64,000 bases of DNA from Filosporella fistucella. Taxonomy: Eukaryota > Ascomycota > Leotiomycetes > Helotiales. The stretch spans positions 1,984,001-2,048,000 of the forward strand of contig JAQJZZ010000017.1 in the NCBI GenBank assembly GCA_030077755.1, read 5' to 3'. A program made the position numbers and the translations under genes. Shown here one piece after another: positions 1-12,315 of this stretch (position 1 is the first letter of the stretch; the number at the start of each line of letters is the position of its first letter). The notes beneath the pieces are model-generated. The model searched no databases, was not told the DNA's origin, and was given only the letters and a program-made list of their open reading frames with translations.

Positions 1-451
1 TTGTTATAAATTGGAGTGCTTGTCAGTCAAGCTAACTCCCCATACGTAATTTGGGATGGAGTTTTGTAAAAGTACGATAGATGGCGGGAATGAAACTTTG
101 ACGACGATTAAGTTTACACGTGCTATGCTAAATGCACTTCACTGTTCTCATATTACTCCTGAAATTCTCCCTAGAACCATCCTGAACACTAGACATCTAA
201 AGCAGCACCACATAGGTAAGATTCCACTTAGGTCACGTGCACCTCCTCGGCGAGGCTCAAGTTCAATCTGTCCGATGGACGATTACGGTAGACGACAGAA
301 AGTTTAGACTTGTGCCACCGCAAGGTACATTTTCATAGCACGACAATATTGGTAGCTCTTCATATGTACCAATTCTGTGTCAAGCAGAAAACGATATCTT
401 AATTCATAATTTCGAGCTTCGCATCCATGCTGCGACTGTCCCCGATCCACT
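1..451. other. 5' flank of the Sec7 gene; no gene seen
   Basis: The only open frames here are short, have no family signature, and are not joined by convincing splice sites to the downstream Sec7 gene. The stretch is probably promoter and 5' leader of that gene. Pyrimidine-rich tracts near 420-450 fit a fungal transcription-start region, but that is inference. Confidence 0.4.
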
Positions 452-3400
452 ATGAGCAATGATGCCCCAAGTGTGAACTCGCCAGTATCTGGACAGATAA
501 TAGAATCAGCGGCGTCTTCAATACGTGATTCCGAGTCCGCCTTGACTCTAGACAAAAGCAGAAACTATACAGCAGCTCTGCGACCAAACGGTGCCGCGAT
601 GTATCCAAGAAGACCAACCATCTCAGTGGCTGTCGACCCTGTCGCTCTCATCACTACAGAATGTATTACAGTCACATCTGCCATGCGCAAGCATGCTCGA
701 TGGGCACATTCTTCAGTATCTGCGATTCTAGGAGGAGGATCAAGTCCAATGAACTCAAATTTGTCAACATCTAGACCAAGTACTCCTAGAGACGACCTTA
801 AGACACGAAAGGGGCACAAGAATAGACCCTCTTCAGGACTTGGAGAAGATGATGGAGGACTGGCAAATAGATGGGGGCTAAGGGGAAAGAAGGGGAAGAG
901 CATGCAGGATAATCCGTTAATGGCTGGATTTGGCAGACTGAGGCGCGAATTGACAGGCTGCAAAGGTACTACAGCTCTTCTTTTGCATGAATACAGACTA
1001 AATGTTGCAGATATTCATAAATTTGATACACCCTCCCTGCTACATCCTTTTCTCCAGGTCATACAAGCCTCTGCGACTTCCGCCCCAATTACCTCCCTGG
1101 CTCTCGTTGCTATCACGAAATTCTTCTCCTACAACCTTATAAGCCCAGAATCACCACGGCTTGCCCTTGCTATGCAGTCTCTATCTGCTGCTATAACACA
1201 TTGTCGGTTCGAAGCTAGTGATTCTGCTGCTGACGAGATTGTCTTACTCCGGATATTGAAACTCATGGAGGGAATGCTTTCTGGACCTGGTGGAGATCTT
1301 CTAAGTGACGAAAGTGTATGTGAGATGATGGAGACAGGCCTAAGCATGTGCTGTCAGTCAAGGTTATCGGAATTATTACGACGGTCTGCAGAAATCTCTA
1401 TGGTCAAGATGACCCAAGTCATTTTCGAGCGTCTGAAGCATCTAGAAATTGAGGCTGGAGACGACTTAGAAGCTCTGGATGAGAAGACAAAAGAAGATAT
1501 GGATACTGTCAAGATGGATCCATCAGCAAACAACAACGATGCTATAAAATCGTCCCTGGCGGCTCCTCCTACTGAGGCACGACCATCTGCAAGTTTCGAC
1601 AAATCGAGGAATGGGCCCTTGACATCATCCTCCATGGATGCTGGCTCTGAAATAGGAATCGCACCCGCTTCTGAATCATCCGACGAGGCTCCCATAAAGC
1701 CTTACTCCTTGCCCTCTATCCGAGAGCTTTTCCGAGTACTTGTGGATTTATTAGATCCCCATGACCGTCAACATGCAGATGCGATGAGAGTAATGGCTCT
1801 GCGTATAATTGATGTAGCTCTCGAAGTTGCAGGACCATCAATAGGCAAGCATCCAACGCTCGCAACCCTAGCGGAAGACACCCTTTGCCGATACTTGTTT
1901 CAGCTCGTCCGATCTGATAATATGGCAATTCTTCACGAATCACTCATTGTGGCTGGTACATTATTAGCGACTTGCCGAGGCGTTTTGAAGTTACAACAAG
2001 AACTGTTCCTTTCCTATTTGGTGGCGTGTTTGCACCCCAGGGTGGAAATCCCAAGAGAGCCGGGGATTGATCCATCACTTTATGCTGGCGTACCTCAGTC
2101 ACCGAAACTCGTGAAGCCGCCCCCTTCACAATCGAGTAGTGGGAGATCAACTCCAGTACCGGTCAAGGATCGTCAGAAGCTTGGGATGGAAGGTGGCTCG
2201 AGGAAGCCAGATGCTAGAGAGGCAATGGTTGAAAGTGTGGGTGCACTTGCCCGTATTCCCAGCTTCATGGTAGAACTCTTCATCAACTATGACTGCGAGG
2301 TTGATAGAAGTGACCTATGTGAGGATATGGTTGGATTACTGTCAAGAAATGCCATCCCGGATTCAGCAACTTGGAGCACAACAAGTGTTCCACCTCTCTG
2401 TCTCGATGCACTCCTTGGTTACATTCAATTCATTTCTGATCGCATAGATGAAGAACCTACGTTCGAAGGGTACCCAGACCGTGCCAAGCTTCGTGACCAA
2501 CGGAGGAGGAAGAAGATTATTATCCAAGGCGCCGCGAAATTCAATGAAAATCCGAAGGCTGGACTTGCTTTTCTCAATTCCCAGGGAATTATTGCAGATC
2601 TGTCTGATGCGAAAGCTATCGCAGCATTTCTGAAAGGGACAACTCGGATATCAAAGAAGATGTTTGGAGAGTTCATTTCCAAGAAAGGCAACGACCGTAT
2701 TCTAGAGGAATTTATGGGCCTATTCAATTTTGATGGCAAACGAGTCGATGAAGCACTTCGTGAGCTTTTAGAATCATTTCGTTTACCAGGAGAATCTGCT
2801 CTTATTGAGAGAATTGTCACGGTGTTCTCCGAACATTATTGCAATAGCAATGTACCAGCAGGAATTGCCACCACCGACGCCTGTTTCGTCTTAACATATG
2901 CCATTATCATGCTTAACACCGATCAGTACAACCCGAACGTTGCTGACAAAAATCGGATGACAGTCGAGCAATTTTCCAACAACTTACGGGGTGTAAACGA
3001 TGGACAGAACTTTGCTCCCGAATACCTCCAGGAAATTTACAACGCGATCAAGTCCAATGAGATCATTCTACCAGATGAGCATGACAATAAACATGCATTT
3101 GATTACGCCTGGAAAGAACTTCTGTTGAAGACCGAATCAGCTGGGAGCCTTGTTATTTGTGACACGAATATCTATGATGCAGACATGTTCGCGGCAACTT
3201 GGAAGCCTGTCGTTGCTACATTATCATATGTTTTCATGTCCGCCAGCGATGATGCAGTATTCTCGAGAGTCATTACGGGTTTCGATCAATGTGCACGTAT
3301 AGCTGCCAAATATGGCTTAACTGAAGCTGTTGACCAAGTTATCTATTGCCTGAGCTATATCACCTCGCTGTCTACCGAGAGTCCCTCAAATACAGCCCTA

Positions 3401-5564
3401 AATACAGAGATTCAGGTTGGAGAGAACAGTGTTATGGTCAGCGAGTTGGCTGTCAAATTTGGACGAGACTTCAAAGCCCAGCTGGCCACTGTCGTCCTCT
3501 TCCGTGTAGTAACTGGGAGTGAAGCGGTCATAAACTCTAGTTGGAAACATGTAAGTCTTTTCCCACTGCAAAATTTCTTTTCATCGCTGACATTATAGCT
3601 CGTTCGTATCTGGATCAATCTCTTTGTCAACTCTCTAATTCCACCTTTCTTTGCACCCAATGTGATGGAGATATCGCCCATTCCACTACAAACACCGTCG
3701 CAAGTCATAGACCGCGGCCAGAAAGCCAACGATACCGGACTGTTCTCGGCATTTACTTCATACATTTCTAGTTATGCTGCAGATGACCCACCAGAGCCGT
3801 CTGATGAGGAATTGGAGAGCACTTTATGTACTGTGGATTGCGTCAATGCTTGCTATATGGGAGATGTGTTCGCAAATGTTGTGTAAGTAGAAATGCTGAG
3901 ATGATCTATATGTGCTGACAAAATTAGGCACATGCCAGTGGAATCACTGGAACCCTTGGTAGAATCTTTATTAGCACAACTTCCTGATGACCCAACTTCT
4001 ATTGTCATCAGCGTCAAAACCGAAACAGACACGGGACCTGTGAATGGCCAAAAATCCACTTCCAATGGACCAGTGTATGATCCGGCTATGGTTTACATAC
4101 TGGAATTCTGCACTGTGCTTGCACTTCGGGACAAGGAGACAATCCAGGCTCTTGGCGCTGATGTAGCAGAGGCATTGCAGAATGTTATGCGTCATGCAGC
4201 CAGCTATCACTTCATCATGATCTCGAGAACAATGTTCTATCTCTTACATCTCCTACACGCCAGCTATGTGAGTACATCAAGGATGTTCTGATCTGAATAC
4301 TGACTCCTGCAGGAACATGATTTCCTGCGTGTCCCTGTTGTCCTCCATACGATATCAAGTTTCAAGAAAGATCTTCTCGACAGGTCAGCGCCGCTAGTCT
4401 TGCAAGCATTGACGCTTTGTATCAAGGAGCCAGGACCTCTACGAAACGAAATTATGACTTCTCCAGATTTCTGGGTTGTGCTAAGAAATCTGACTGGCAA
4501 TGCTCAGTCGGCCCCAACTGTGTTTGAGATTTTGGAAGGTGTTGTGGTTGGATCTCCTCCTACCATAATGGCTGATAACTACGAGTCCGCGGTCAAGTTA
4601 TTGAATGACTTTGCTTCTGCTGGAAGTGTCGGTGCCACAGTAGAGCAGAAACAGGACAAGAGAACGAGGAGAGGTCAACAGCCGCCACCAAAGAAGGAGA
4701 GGCCACAGTAAGTTTTCGAGCACATAGTGAATGGTTTTTGACTAATCCGTTCAGGGTCGATGCCGCCGTTGCAAGAGGTGTGAAGGCGATCACAATGATC
4801 TATTCTCTCACTACTAGAATTCCTGTCTTGATGAAGCAGTCGCATCTTGAAAGTAAAGAGGCCTGGGCAGCATATTGGTCACCAATTTTCCGTGCCTTAA
4901 CGACACAATGCACAAACCCTTGCCGTGAAATAAGACATCAGTCATTTTCATCTTTGCAACGCACACTACTTTCACCGGAGTTGACATCTGGTGAGCATGA
5001 AGAGTGGACAGCGATATTTGGGGAAGTTCTCTTCCCGCTCATTGTTCGTCTTCTGAAGCCCGAGGTCTACTCTTCAGATCCTGCCGGCATGAGCGAAACA
5101 AGGGTACAAGCTGCAACGCTGCTTTGCAGGATCTTCCTACATTACCTGGTCCTACTTTCTAAGTGGGATGGCATGCTAGATCTCTGGTTGAAGATTCTCG
5201 ATATTATGGACAGGCTGATGAATAGTGGTCAAGGCGATAGCTTGGTAAGTTTCCCTCGTCCTACTCTTCACCAAGTCTAATATCAGATTAGGAAGAAGCC
5301 GTCCCTGAAAGTCTGAAGAATATCCTTCTCGTCATGTCCAGCAGCGGATACCTTGTCCCACCTAGCGAAACCGATGACCCCGCTGAGCAAAAGCTCTGGA
5401 CAGAAACATGGAAACGAATCGATAGATTTCTACCAGATCTACGTAAAGAACTTGATTTAGATCCCAAAGAAAAAGAAAAGGGGAAATCAAGCGCAGATGA
5501 AAAGGAAAGCGAGGTGGTTGTAAAGGAGGGAGAAAAATTGGAGGGGGTTGCGGCTACGTCGTAG
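452..5564 (+). CDS. GEA2: Sec7-domain ARF guanine-nucleotide exchange factor (Gea/GBF1 family)
   Basis: Golgi-associated exchange factor predicted to load GTP on ARF GTPases in COPI traffic. The model has six exons: 452-3550, 3599-3882, 3928-4267, 4313-4707, 4755-5244 and 5292-5564. The five introns are GT-AG, 45-48 bp, and every junction closes in frame. The N-terminal segment contains the family pattern SVAVDPVALITTECITVTSA (DCB region). The Sec7 domain starts near residue 687 (KKIIIQGAAKFNENPKAG). The catalytic glutamate finger lies in FRLPGESALIERIV at about E781. HUS/HDS-type helical repeats follow, and the tail is Lys/Glu-rich. ATG 452 is the first in-frame methionine and fits the family N terminus, although an upstream exon cannot be excluded. 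The length (about 1500 aa) is normal for Gea/GBF1 rather than the longer Sec7/BIG class. Confidence 0.95.
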
Positions 5565-6068
5565 ATGTATAGTATGAGGATGCGAGTGTACCTTGTATAA
5601 AATGTGTGAGCTGGAGGAGAGGAAACTTGGATGACGGAGAGTGGTAGGAAGGGTTAGAATGAGGCGAAAATAAGAGGCATTTCATGATGATGCGGCATAG
5701 TTAGCGATGTGCGGCGTTAATCGAACACACTTGTATAGAGGAATGGAAGCTTAGTTTGAAGAGTTTTCATTGGAAGTTAACAAGTTTGACAGTTATGCCT
5801 TAGTCTCCAACAAATACTAAATGATAGAGAAAAGGGGTAAAAGGGGAGAGGGAGAGAGTGGGAGAGAAAAAAGTCATCCCGGAATCGAGAGAATCTCCAA
5901 ACTCAGTTGAGGACTCTCATCCACTTTAAGACTGCTTGTAGATTGTACTTCACAGAGTACACTCTCTCAGCAAAACATTGCCTTCAAAATTATTTTGCAA
6001 ATCTGATGCTAGGATATCACTTGCATGCCATAACCCTATCCCAGAATCCCAACACCTATCCCATTCCA
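5565..6068. other. Intergenic 3' flank between convergent genes
   Basis: No coding potential was seen. The region begins with the 3' UTR of the Sec7 gene and contains a purine-rich run (GGGGAGAGGGAGAGAGTGGGAGAG near 5842-5866). It ends at the left target-site duplication of the MITE-like element. Confidence 0.5.
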
Positions 6069-6460
6069 CTTTGAAATGGTGTTCGGCAACCCTAGGCTGG
6101 GTCTGATCCAGCTCCTTTCTGGTTGATTACCCAACCCAGAGGCTTTAGCTGGGTTAGATCACCCGGAAAACCAGGGTCTCTGGGTTAGGAACCCCCGGGT
6201 CTATTCTAAGTAAGGAGGGCTGGAATTGTCAATCACCAAGTCACGTGAAAGTTTGGAATAGCTTCGTTTTCCTACTATTTTAGGAGAACTTGAGTAGGTG
6301 ACAAGACTCTAGGTAGGCTCTGGGTTCACCCTGGGTATAACCGGGGTTCAGCCCAAGTAAACCCAGACCTAGCTAAGTATTCTAGGTGAGGTGAACCACA
6401 GGTTAGACCCTGGGTGGACCCCGTGTTTCCATGACCCTGTGCCGAACACGGCTTTGAAAT
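6069..6460. mobile_element. MITE-like non-autonomous DNA transposon with 9-bp target duplication
   Basis: The element body runs 6078-6451 (374 bp). Its ends are inverted: GGTGTTCGGCA at 6078-6088 and TGCCGAACACGG at 6440-6451. It is flanked by a perfect 9-bp direct repeat CTTTGAAAT at 6069-6077 and 6452-6460. The interior has no ORF of note but many CTGGGT/ACCCAG and CCCGGG-type motifs in both orientations, as in the subterminal regions of hAT-type elements. The duplication can be read as 8 bp (hAT-like) or 9 bp (MULE-like), so the superfamily is left open. The right duplication overlaps the last base of the stop codon of the minus-strand gene at 6460-7128. Confidence 0.8.
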
Positions 6461-7128
6461 CAATAAGCAAATCCCCTCAACCTCTCATCAGCCTTCGCCT
6501 CCCCCGCGATCGGTTCTCCCCTCGTAATCTTTCTCCACACACTCCTAACATCCAGATGCGTCCTTTCCGGCTTTCTAATCTCATCCACCCTTTCTGCAAT
6601 GCCATACTTGACCCTCATCTGCATTTCTATATCCCTTCTTTCTTGTTCCTCTCTTTCTCTCTTACTCTCTCTGAAAAGGCCAGGTGCAAAGAATTTTGCG
6701 TTCCGTTTGTTGATGCGTGGTTTCAGCGTTGTGGAAGACGCGGCTTCGGCTGCGAGACGGCGTCGATGGGAACGGCTGCGGTGACGGCGATAGCAGATGT
6801 AGCAGGTGCAGGTGCTAAGAGTTACGGTGACGAGGACCAGTATTACGATTAGGGCGATGATTTTGCCGCTGAGCTTGGCGCCGTCGATGTACCTGGGTTT
6901 CAGTTAGTGGTCTGAATGTTGTAAAAGATGGTTTTTGAGCCATGGTAAGTGGGGTATCTTGGGGGTAAGTGGGACTTTTTGGAAATAAATCTAATTCCAA
7001 AGATTGTTGGTAAGATAGACTTACATTGAAGGAGGTACATATCGAGGGAAAAGAGGTTGAGCTGAGGCAGCTTGAAAGATCATAAGAGGGGCGAAGAAAT
7101 GTGACAGGAGCAATTGAGCTCTTGCCAT
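6460..7128 (-). CDS. Small single-pass membrane protein (uncharacterised)
   Basis: The gene has two exons, 7128-7025 and 6892-6460. The intron at 7024-6893 has a GTAAGT donor and a CCCAG acceptor and restores a single 178-codon frame. Residues 1-24 form a signal peptide (MARAQLLLSHFF start, Ala-Ser-Ala end). A strong transmembrane segment follows (KIIALIVILVLVTVTL), then a Cys-containing juxtamembrane stretch and a very basic Arg/His-rich cytoplasmic tail. No known domain is recognised. Single-pass proteins of this design are common in filamentous ascomycetes and are mostly unnamed. The ATG is the only one upstream of the signal peptide. The MITE lies directly 3' of the TGA stop and therefore probably supplies the 3' UTR. 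Confidence 0.7.
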
Positions 7129-7922
7129 GATGGACACTGGAACGGGTTGAATAGAAGTGCTGTATAGAAAGTAAAAATTACACAAACTTCAGCAGCAACG
7201 ATAATAGCATAGGCAACCAGAAATAGAGAAAGCAGCACGACTGAGAATGGAGATGTCACTTATATGGAAGCCTGAAGGGAGAAACATTGAGGCTTAGAAA
7301 GTCTAACCTCGCACTCGAGGCGTAACCCACGGAGAATCGGAAAGTTTCCTGCGAATTCGATGTACGAGGATACGAAAAAGCATCATTACCAAATACTTGA
7401 ACTGGTGGGATATTTGAATGTTGCCTGAAGTCGTCGACTTTGAGGTGGCTGAGTCTACTTGGGGAAGCTTAGACTAGACTGAATATGGTAGGTGGGGTTA
7501 TAGATTATTTCTCACCTGATGCATTGTTCAAAATAAATAGAAATCGGTGGTAAGACCTGGTGGAAGTTCTTTTATATCAGCAGAAAGGCAATACATTGAA
7601 TCAGTTCTGTTACATTCCAGGTAGTTAGAAGAAGGAAAGAAGGAAAGAAGGAAAGAAGAACCTCCAAGGTGTGCAAGATGGCTGTCATGTGATGTGCGCC
7701 AAGCGAATCAGCCATACCTCAACTCCAAACACCAACATAGGTGAACTTCTGCATATCAACTATCTTCATATTGACAGCTCAATATGCGGTAAATCAAATC
7801 AAGACAATATGTTATTTTTTGCATTTGCCAACTTCAACGCCTCGATGGCCTCTTTTCACCTACGGACAGCAGTGGTTCGCTAGTTTCCCTCCACTGGTGT
7901 ATTCAGGACGTTCTTAAGGGCG
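7129..7922. other. Intergenic region
   Basis: This is the upstream flank of the small membrane-protein gene. Apart from a GA-rich microsatellite near 7628-7660, no gene or RNA was recognised. The short open frame at 7671-7883 has no family signature. Confidence 0.4.
7628..7660. repeat. GGAAAGAA microsatellite
   Basis: Three to four tandem copies of an 8-bp purine unit (GGAAAGAA) are visible directly in the sequence. Confidence 0.85.
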
Positions 7923-8318
7923 ATGGCTGGGAGAGAAAGTGTCATTGACTACCTCAACGGCTGGTTTGCCAAGGTAGGGAAGGGTCACGGGATCAGTTGT
8001 CCGATACACGAGGAAGCCATCGAAGTAATTAAAGCCATGACAGCACAACGTTGGGCTGCTCGTGGGAAATGGTTAGATGAGAAGAGAAAGAAGAAGCGCC
8101 GCAAGAGGGAGAAATTCAAGATAAATAAAAATCAGAACGTTGATACGGGCAAGCCAGAAGAATTGCTGCATCGATACGAGAGACAGCAGCTCAAGAAACA
8201 GTCACTCCAGAAGGCTAAACTTGGTAATCAAAAAATGCCAGATCACTACACGGCACCAAGGATCTCTGGGCTAGGATGGAGATCCGTTCGAATAAATCAA
8301 GAGAGGTTCAATTGGTAA
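7923..8318 (+). CDS. Uncharacterised basic protein ORF
   Basis: An uninterrupted 131-codon frame with an ATG. The first 50 residues have mixed composition (MAGRESVIDYLNGWFAKVGK start). They are followed by a strongly basic Lys/Arg block around residues 53-70 (KRKKKRRKREKFK), which could act as a nuclear or RNA-binding segment. No domain is recognised, no signal peptide or membrane segment is seen, and there is no clear intron. It could be a lineage-specific gene or a chance frame. A transcript would decide. Confidence 0.4.
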   Translation: MAGRESVIDYLNGWFAKVGKGHGISCPIHEEAIEVIKAMTAQRWAARGKWLDEKRKKKRRKREKFKINKNQNVDTGKPEELLHRYERQQLKKQSLQKAKLGNQKMPDHYTAPRISGLGWRSVRINQERFNW

Positions 8319-9164
8319 GGTGTATTTGATGACATCTTGACGGCAGAGAATGGAGAGCACCGATCTGTTCGCTTTCAGAACACGCTGATGAAGGCGCCGT
8401 GGTAAGCATATTCTAGCTTTTCTTGAGGGGCCAAGCATGTAAATCACCGAACCCTGTCGTTAGATAGCCCAAGAATCATCAGACACACGCCGTGGAACAG
8501 TATAGAGTCTCAAGAATATATTTTAGGCAGACCGAGGGCATGAAATAGGTTGACCTATTCTCTGCTATTTGTTTGGAATGGGTAACCAGTGGGCATTTAT
8601 CTTATTAAAATTCTATCAACATCAATAGAATCATCTTTAGGGACAATATCAAAAATATCTCAAACAAAACTCCTGTCTGCACATTTCTATCAATTGGTAT
8701 CCGCCAAAATTCAAATATACATTTGCAAGCCTAATGGGCCCTTAACTCCTACGTGTTGTTCTCGGACAAGCATGCTTTCTAGCATTGATAAGTATTTACT
8801 CGATATACTTCTAGCTTAAGGATTGAAGTAGAGAGCCCGGAATTGATAGAGGATGAAGCTGCGTCACGTGATCATATTTTCCGAGTTCGACAGACTTACC
8901 TATGGTTTTGAGACTTCTCGATCTGGAAATCCTGTATTCATTCAACATTCTTAGTTTGTTTGATTTGTTCCCGGGACTCTAAGAGCTCCCTTGGTTATGA
9001 GCACGTGCATTCTGGGCCAACGCACTTTTTATCGCCCTACTTTACGCACACGTAATGTGATTCCAGTTCAGCCGAAAATACTGCTACGAACCACCACATT
9101 CTCCAAATCCCAGCACTTTCGCTCCTTCCTCTGTTGCCATCATCACAACATTCCAGCTCAAGCC
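8319..9164. other. Upstream region of the HET gene
   Basis: No supported gene. The frame at 8589-8819 has no recognisable features. The HET-gene frame stays open upstream to an alternative ATG at 8997, so part of this stretch could be coding. Confidence 0.4.
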
Positions 9165-11231
9165 ATGGAACGAATGTTCGATTGGTTCCGAGCCTCAAAA
9201 CTAGATTTTCACGTCGGGAGTGAGCCCTTTTCGCAGCTGTGCAGATTATGTCGAGACGTCTGTAAACTGATCCCAACTGCCATTGATAAAGCACCCCCTA
9301 GCATGCCTCATCACGTTGATGAAGTAGCTTTGCAAGCGTCCGCGGACGAGGGCTGTGCATTGTGTGCTCTGTTCTTGCTAGACCGGAGGCTGGAACACAT
9401 GAACGATGCCTACAGAAATGACGAGGCAGATAATTTCTCGGCGCTAACATCTGGTTATGTTGTTATGTATAGCAATTGCTCGAGGAGAAGAGGCTATTCT
9501 TATACAACAACTTGCGAGCTCATATTACGCCCGCAGGCGCTGGAACCATATGATGAAATGAGATTTAACACCGACCTTAGATCTAGCACTGTTTATGCGA
9601 TCTGTAAAGATGATGCAAGCGGTGAGAATATGGATGATTGTGATAATGGTTCTTTATTCTAAGAACTAATAGGCCAAATCCCTTCAAACCCCCACACATC
9701 GCTCCAATCGAACACGGCGAGTGGCTTGGAACTTCTATCTAAATGGTATACTACATGTAACACAACCCATGAATTGTGCAGAGTTCCGCAAACCACGCTG
9801 CCCACCCGCCTGGTATTCATTGGGGACGATGCTCCTCGACTAGAGATTGCGGTTCAAATGAATAAGAATCCAGTCTACGCCACTCTCAGTCATTGCTGGG
9901 GCTTGACAAATTTTCCCACACTGAAAAAGGCAAATTTTGAGTCCTTCCAGAAAGAGATTCCCAAGGAAGCGATCTCTGCCAGCTTTCGCGATGCTATATA
10001 TGTAGCGAGAAGTCTGAAACTTGATTATATTTGGATTGACTCACTTTGCATCATTCAGGACGACCCTGAAGATTGGAGAAAAGAATCATCTCTTATGTGT
10101 GATATATATGGTGGCTCAACTATCAATATCGCTGCCTCTGGGGCCAAAGATGGTAATGGAGGATGCTTTTTTGATCGAAATACACCTTTGGGTGCAAGCA
10201 TAAAAGCTGGCAAGAATATATATGACTGTGTACCAGCTCATCATTATGGAGCTCTTTCAAATTCTCCGCTTCTGAAACGAGCATGGACGCTCCAGGAACG
10301 AATGCTACCACAACGGACTATCCACTTTACGAGACATGAACTTTTCTGGGAGTGCCACGAGAGTATGGCATGCGAAACATTTCCAGACTCTTTCCCGGAG
10401 ATTTACAGGTATTTATACCATAATGAAATCTCCCCCGAAATCTTCACGAAAGAGCCTGTGGATCTTTCAATGTGGATGTGGATCGTAGGGCAATACTCTA
10501 GGTGTGCTCTTACTAAAGGCAGTGACAAATTGGTGGCCATATCTGGCATTGCCAGGCAGGTCCAGCAACGAACCCAAGATCAGTATTTAGCAGGCTTATG
10601 GAGGACTGAACTCGAAAAGTGGCTGTGTTGGTACGTGCCAATGCCTTCGGAGAACGAGACATCGCTCAATGCCCCTTATAGAGCCCCGTCTTGGTCGTGG
10701 GCCTGTCAGGATCGTATTGTTGCTTATCCAAAGAGTCTCTTCAATCAGCCCTATAGTTGGCTAAACCTCAAAACTGTGGATGCTCAAACCACACCCATAG
10801 GCGAAGATCCTCTTGGTGGTATCTCGGCGGGCTACATTCACATTGCGTGCCACTGTATCTTTCGCGCTAAACTTGATACCACACTTGGCGCAACACTCAG
10901 TGAAATGGGATGGACAACAGACGACGGTATTAAGACCAGGGTGAACATATTTATGGATGATACTCCTGTGTATCCAGTCCAGGTGTGGGTTTTGCCTTTC
11001 GGGGGCAAATATCACAACGAATCGACCGACGGGATATTTCTTGCCTCGACGGGATTGAAAAGTGGGCAATACAGGCGAATTGGGTTCTTCATGATTTGGC
11101 AGCAACTAGATAAGGATGGCCATACATTTGCTAGAAATCGAGACAAGGGCTGTCAAGGCACTGAGTCTGATTTCATGGCAACTCGGACAGATGTCGAAGG
11201 GAGAGTGCAATGGATTATCGAGATAATCTAA
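9165..11231 (+). CDS. HET (heterokaryon incompatibility) domain protein
   Basis: Two exons, 9165-9621 and 9673-11231. The intron at 9622-9672 (GTGAGA donor, CTAAT branch, TAG acceptor) joins two open frames into about 671 aa. The N-terminal part is Cys-rich (CRLCRDVC and CALCALF). The HET domain follows at about residues 218-370, with its hallmark blocks YATLSHCWG, YIWIDSLCIIQDD and MCDIYGGSTINIAASGA. The C-terminal half ends in the usual variable region with a PSWSWA motif. HET proteins trigger cell death after fusion of incompatible hyphae; the trigger of this one cannot be told. ATG 9165 has a good context (AGCCATGG). An in-frame ATG at 8997 would add 56 residues that look unstructured. 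Confidence 0.92.
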
Positions 11232-11234
11232 TTA

Positions 11235-12315
11235 CGTAATTCAGGAAGAAGGTCCTACTTCATAGAAGCTAGAGACATATCGAGTAGATACTTATCAATA
11301 CTACCAAGCCTATGCGTCAGAATAACACGTAATAGCTGAAGAACAATTCATTAACAAAATATCTAACATCCACAGACAACCAAGCCTCGTAAAATTCAAC
11401 CCTAGAGAAAAGAAAAAGAGAAGGGAAAACACAAAGAAGAGGAATCATATAGTAAACTTCAGTCTAGGCTCATTAATAGCAAGGCCAAATAGCTATCTCA
11501 ACACGACTTTGAAACCTCGAAGCGGGTAGGTAACGAGCCTGGTATTTTAAGTCTATGCGATTAAGACTAAATAATATAAGGTATACCCTATAAATAATAT
11601 AAACATTTTAATACCTTATTAATTCCGTATAATATTTAGATTCTATAAGTATTACCTTTATATAAGCTAGTGTACCTAAGCTTAAGTTTTTAGAGCTTAT
11701 AGTTATCTCATCGGACTTGATAGTCCTAAGGGATTTGCAAGTTTGAGAACCAAAAGAAAGGCCTATGGGCATAGACTTAAAATATTGAGCTCGTAACTTG
11801 CAGAGCCTGAAGAAAGACGTCAATGGCGTGCCATTCATCTGGGTCTGTATCATTTTATACCCCTTCCTTGACATATCCAGAACTTTGCTATCCACTGATA
11901 AATACACTCCAACTACCATTTAACCATTTAGCAAAAACAGTGAGAGTATATATAACTAGACACATAATCAGAAACAAAACCAGACACATAACCGGAAAAC
12001 AACAACATACTAACAAAAAAACTACTGACTGCAAACACCAAATCACGATTTAACTACAATGCAGATAGGTACCAAGGGTCGAATCATCTCTTTCATTCTC
12101 TTGATGAACGAGAAGTAATGTAATGGAATAGAAAACTAATTTGTTACTCGCGAGAGCGAGAAGAATCGAATGGAATCAAATTAAACACATCGCGAGCTCA
12201 CTTGTCATTCCTCCTCAACCAAGGCTCATCTCGCACTACTTAGGTATAAAACAACTTCAGAAAGCAAAATTCGGAGCAATAAACAACAATTCAAAGTATC
12301 TGCCTCAAGAACGAA
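11235..12315. other. AT-rich intergenic stretch
   Basis: No gene seen. About 11540-11680 is extremely AT-rich with many TATA/TAAT words and few CpA or CpG dinucleotides. This composition would fit an old RIP-mutated repeat remnant, but no element ends were found. The region separates the HET gene from the convergent F-box gene. Confidence 0.45.
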
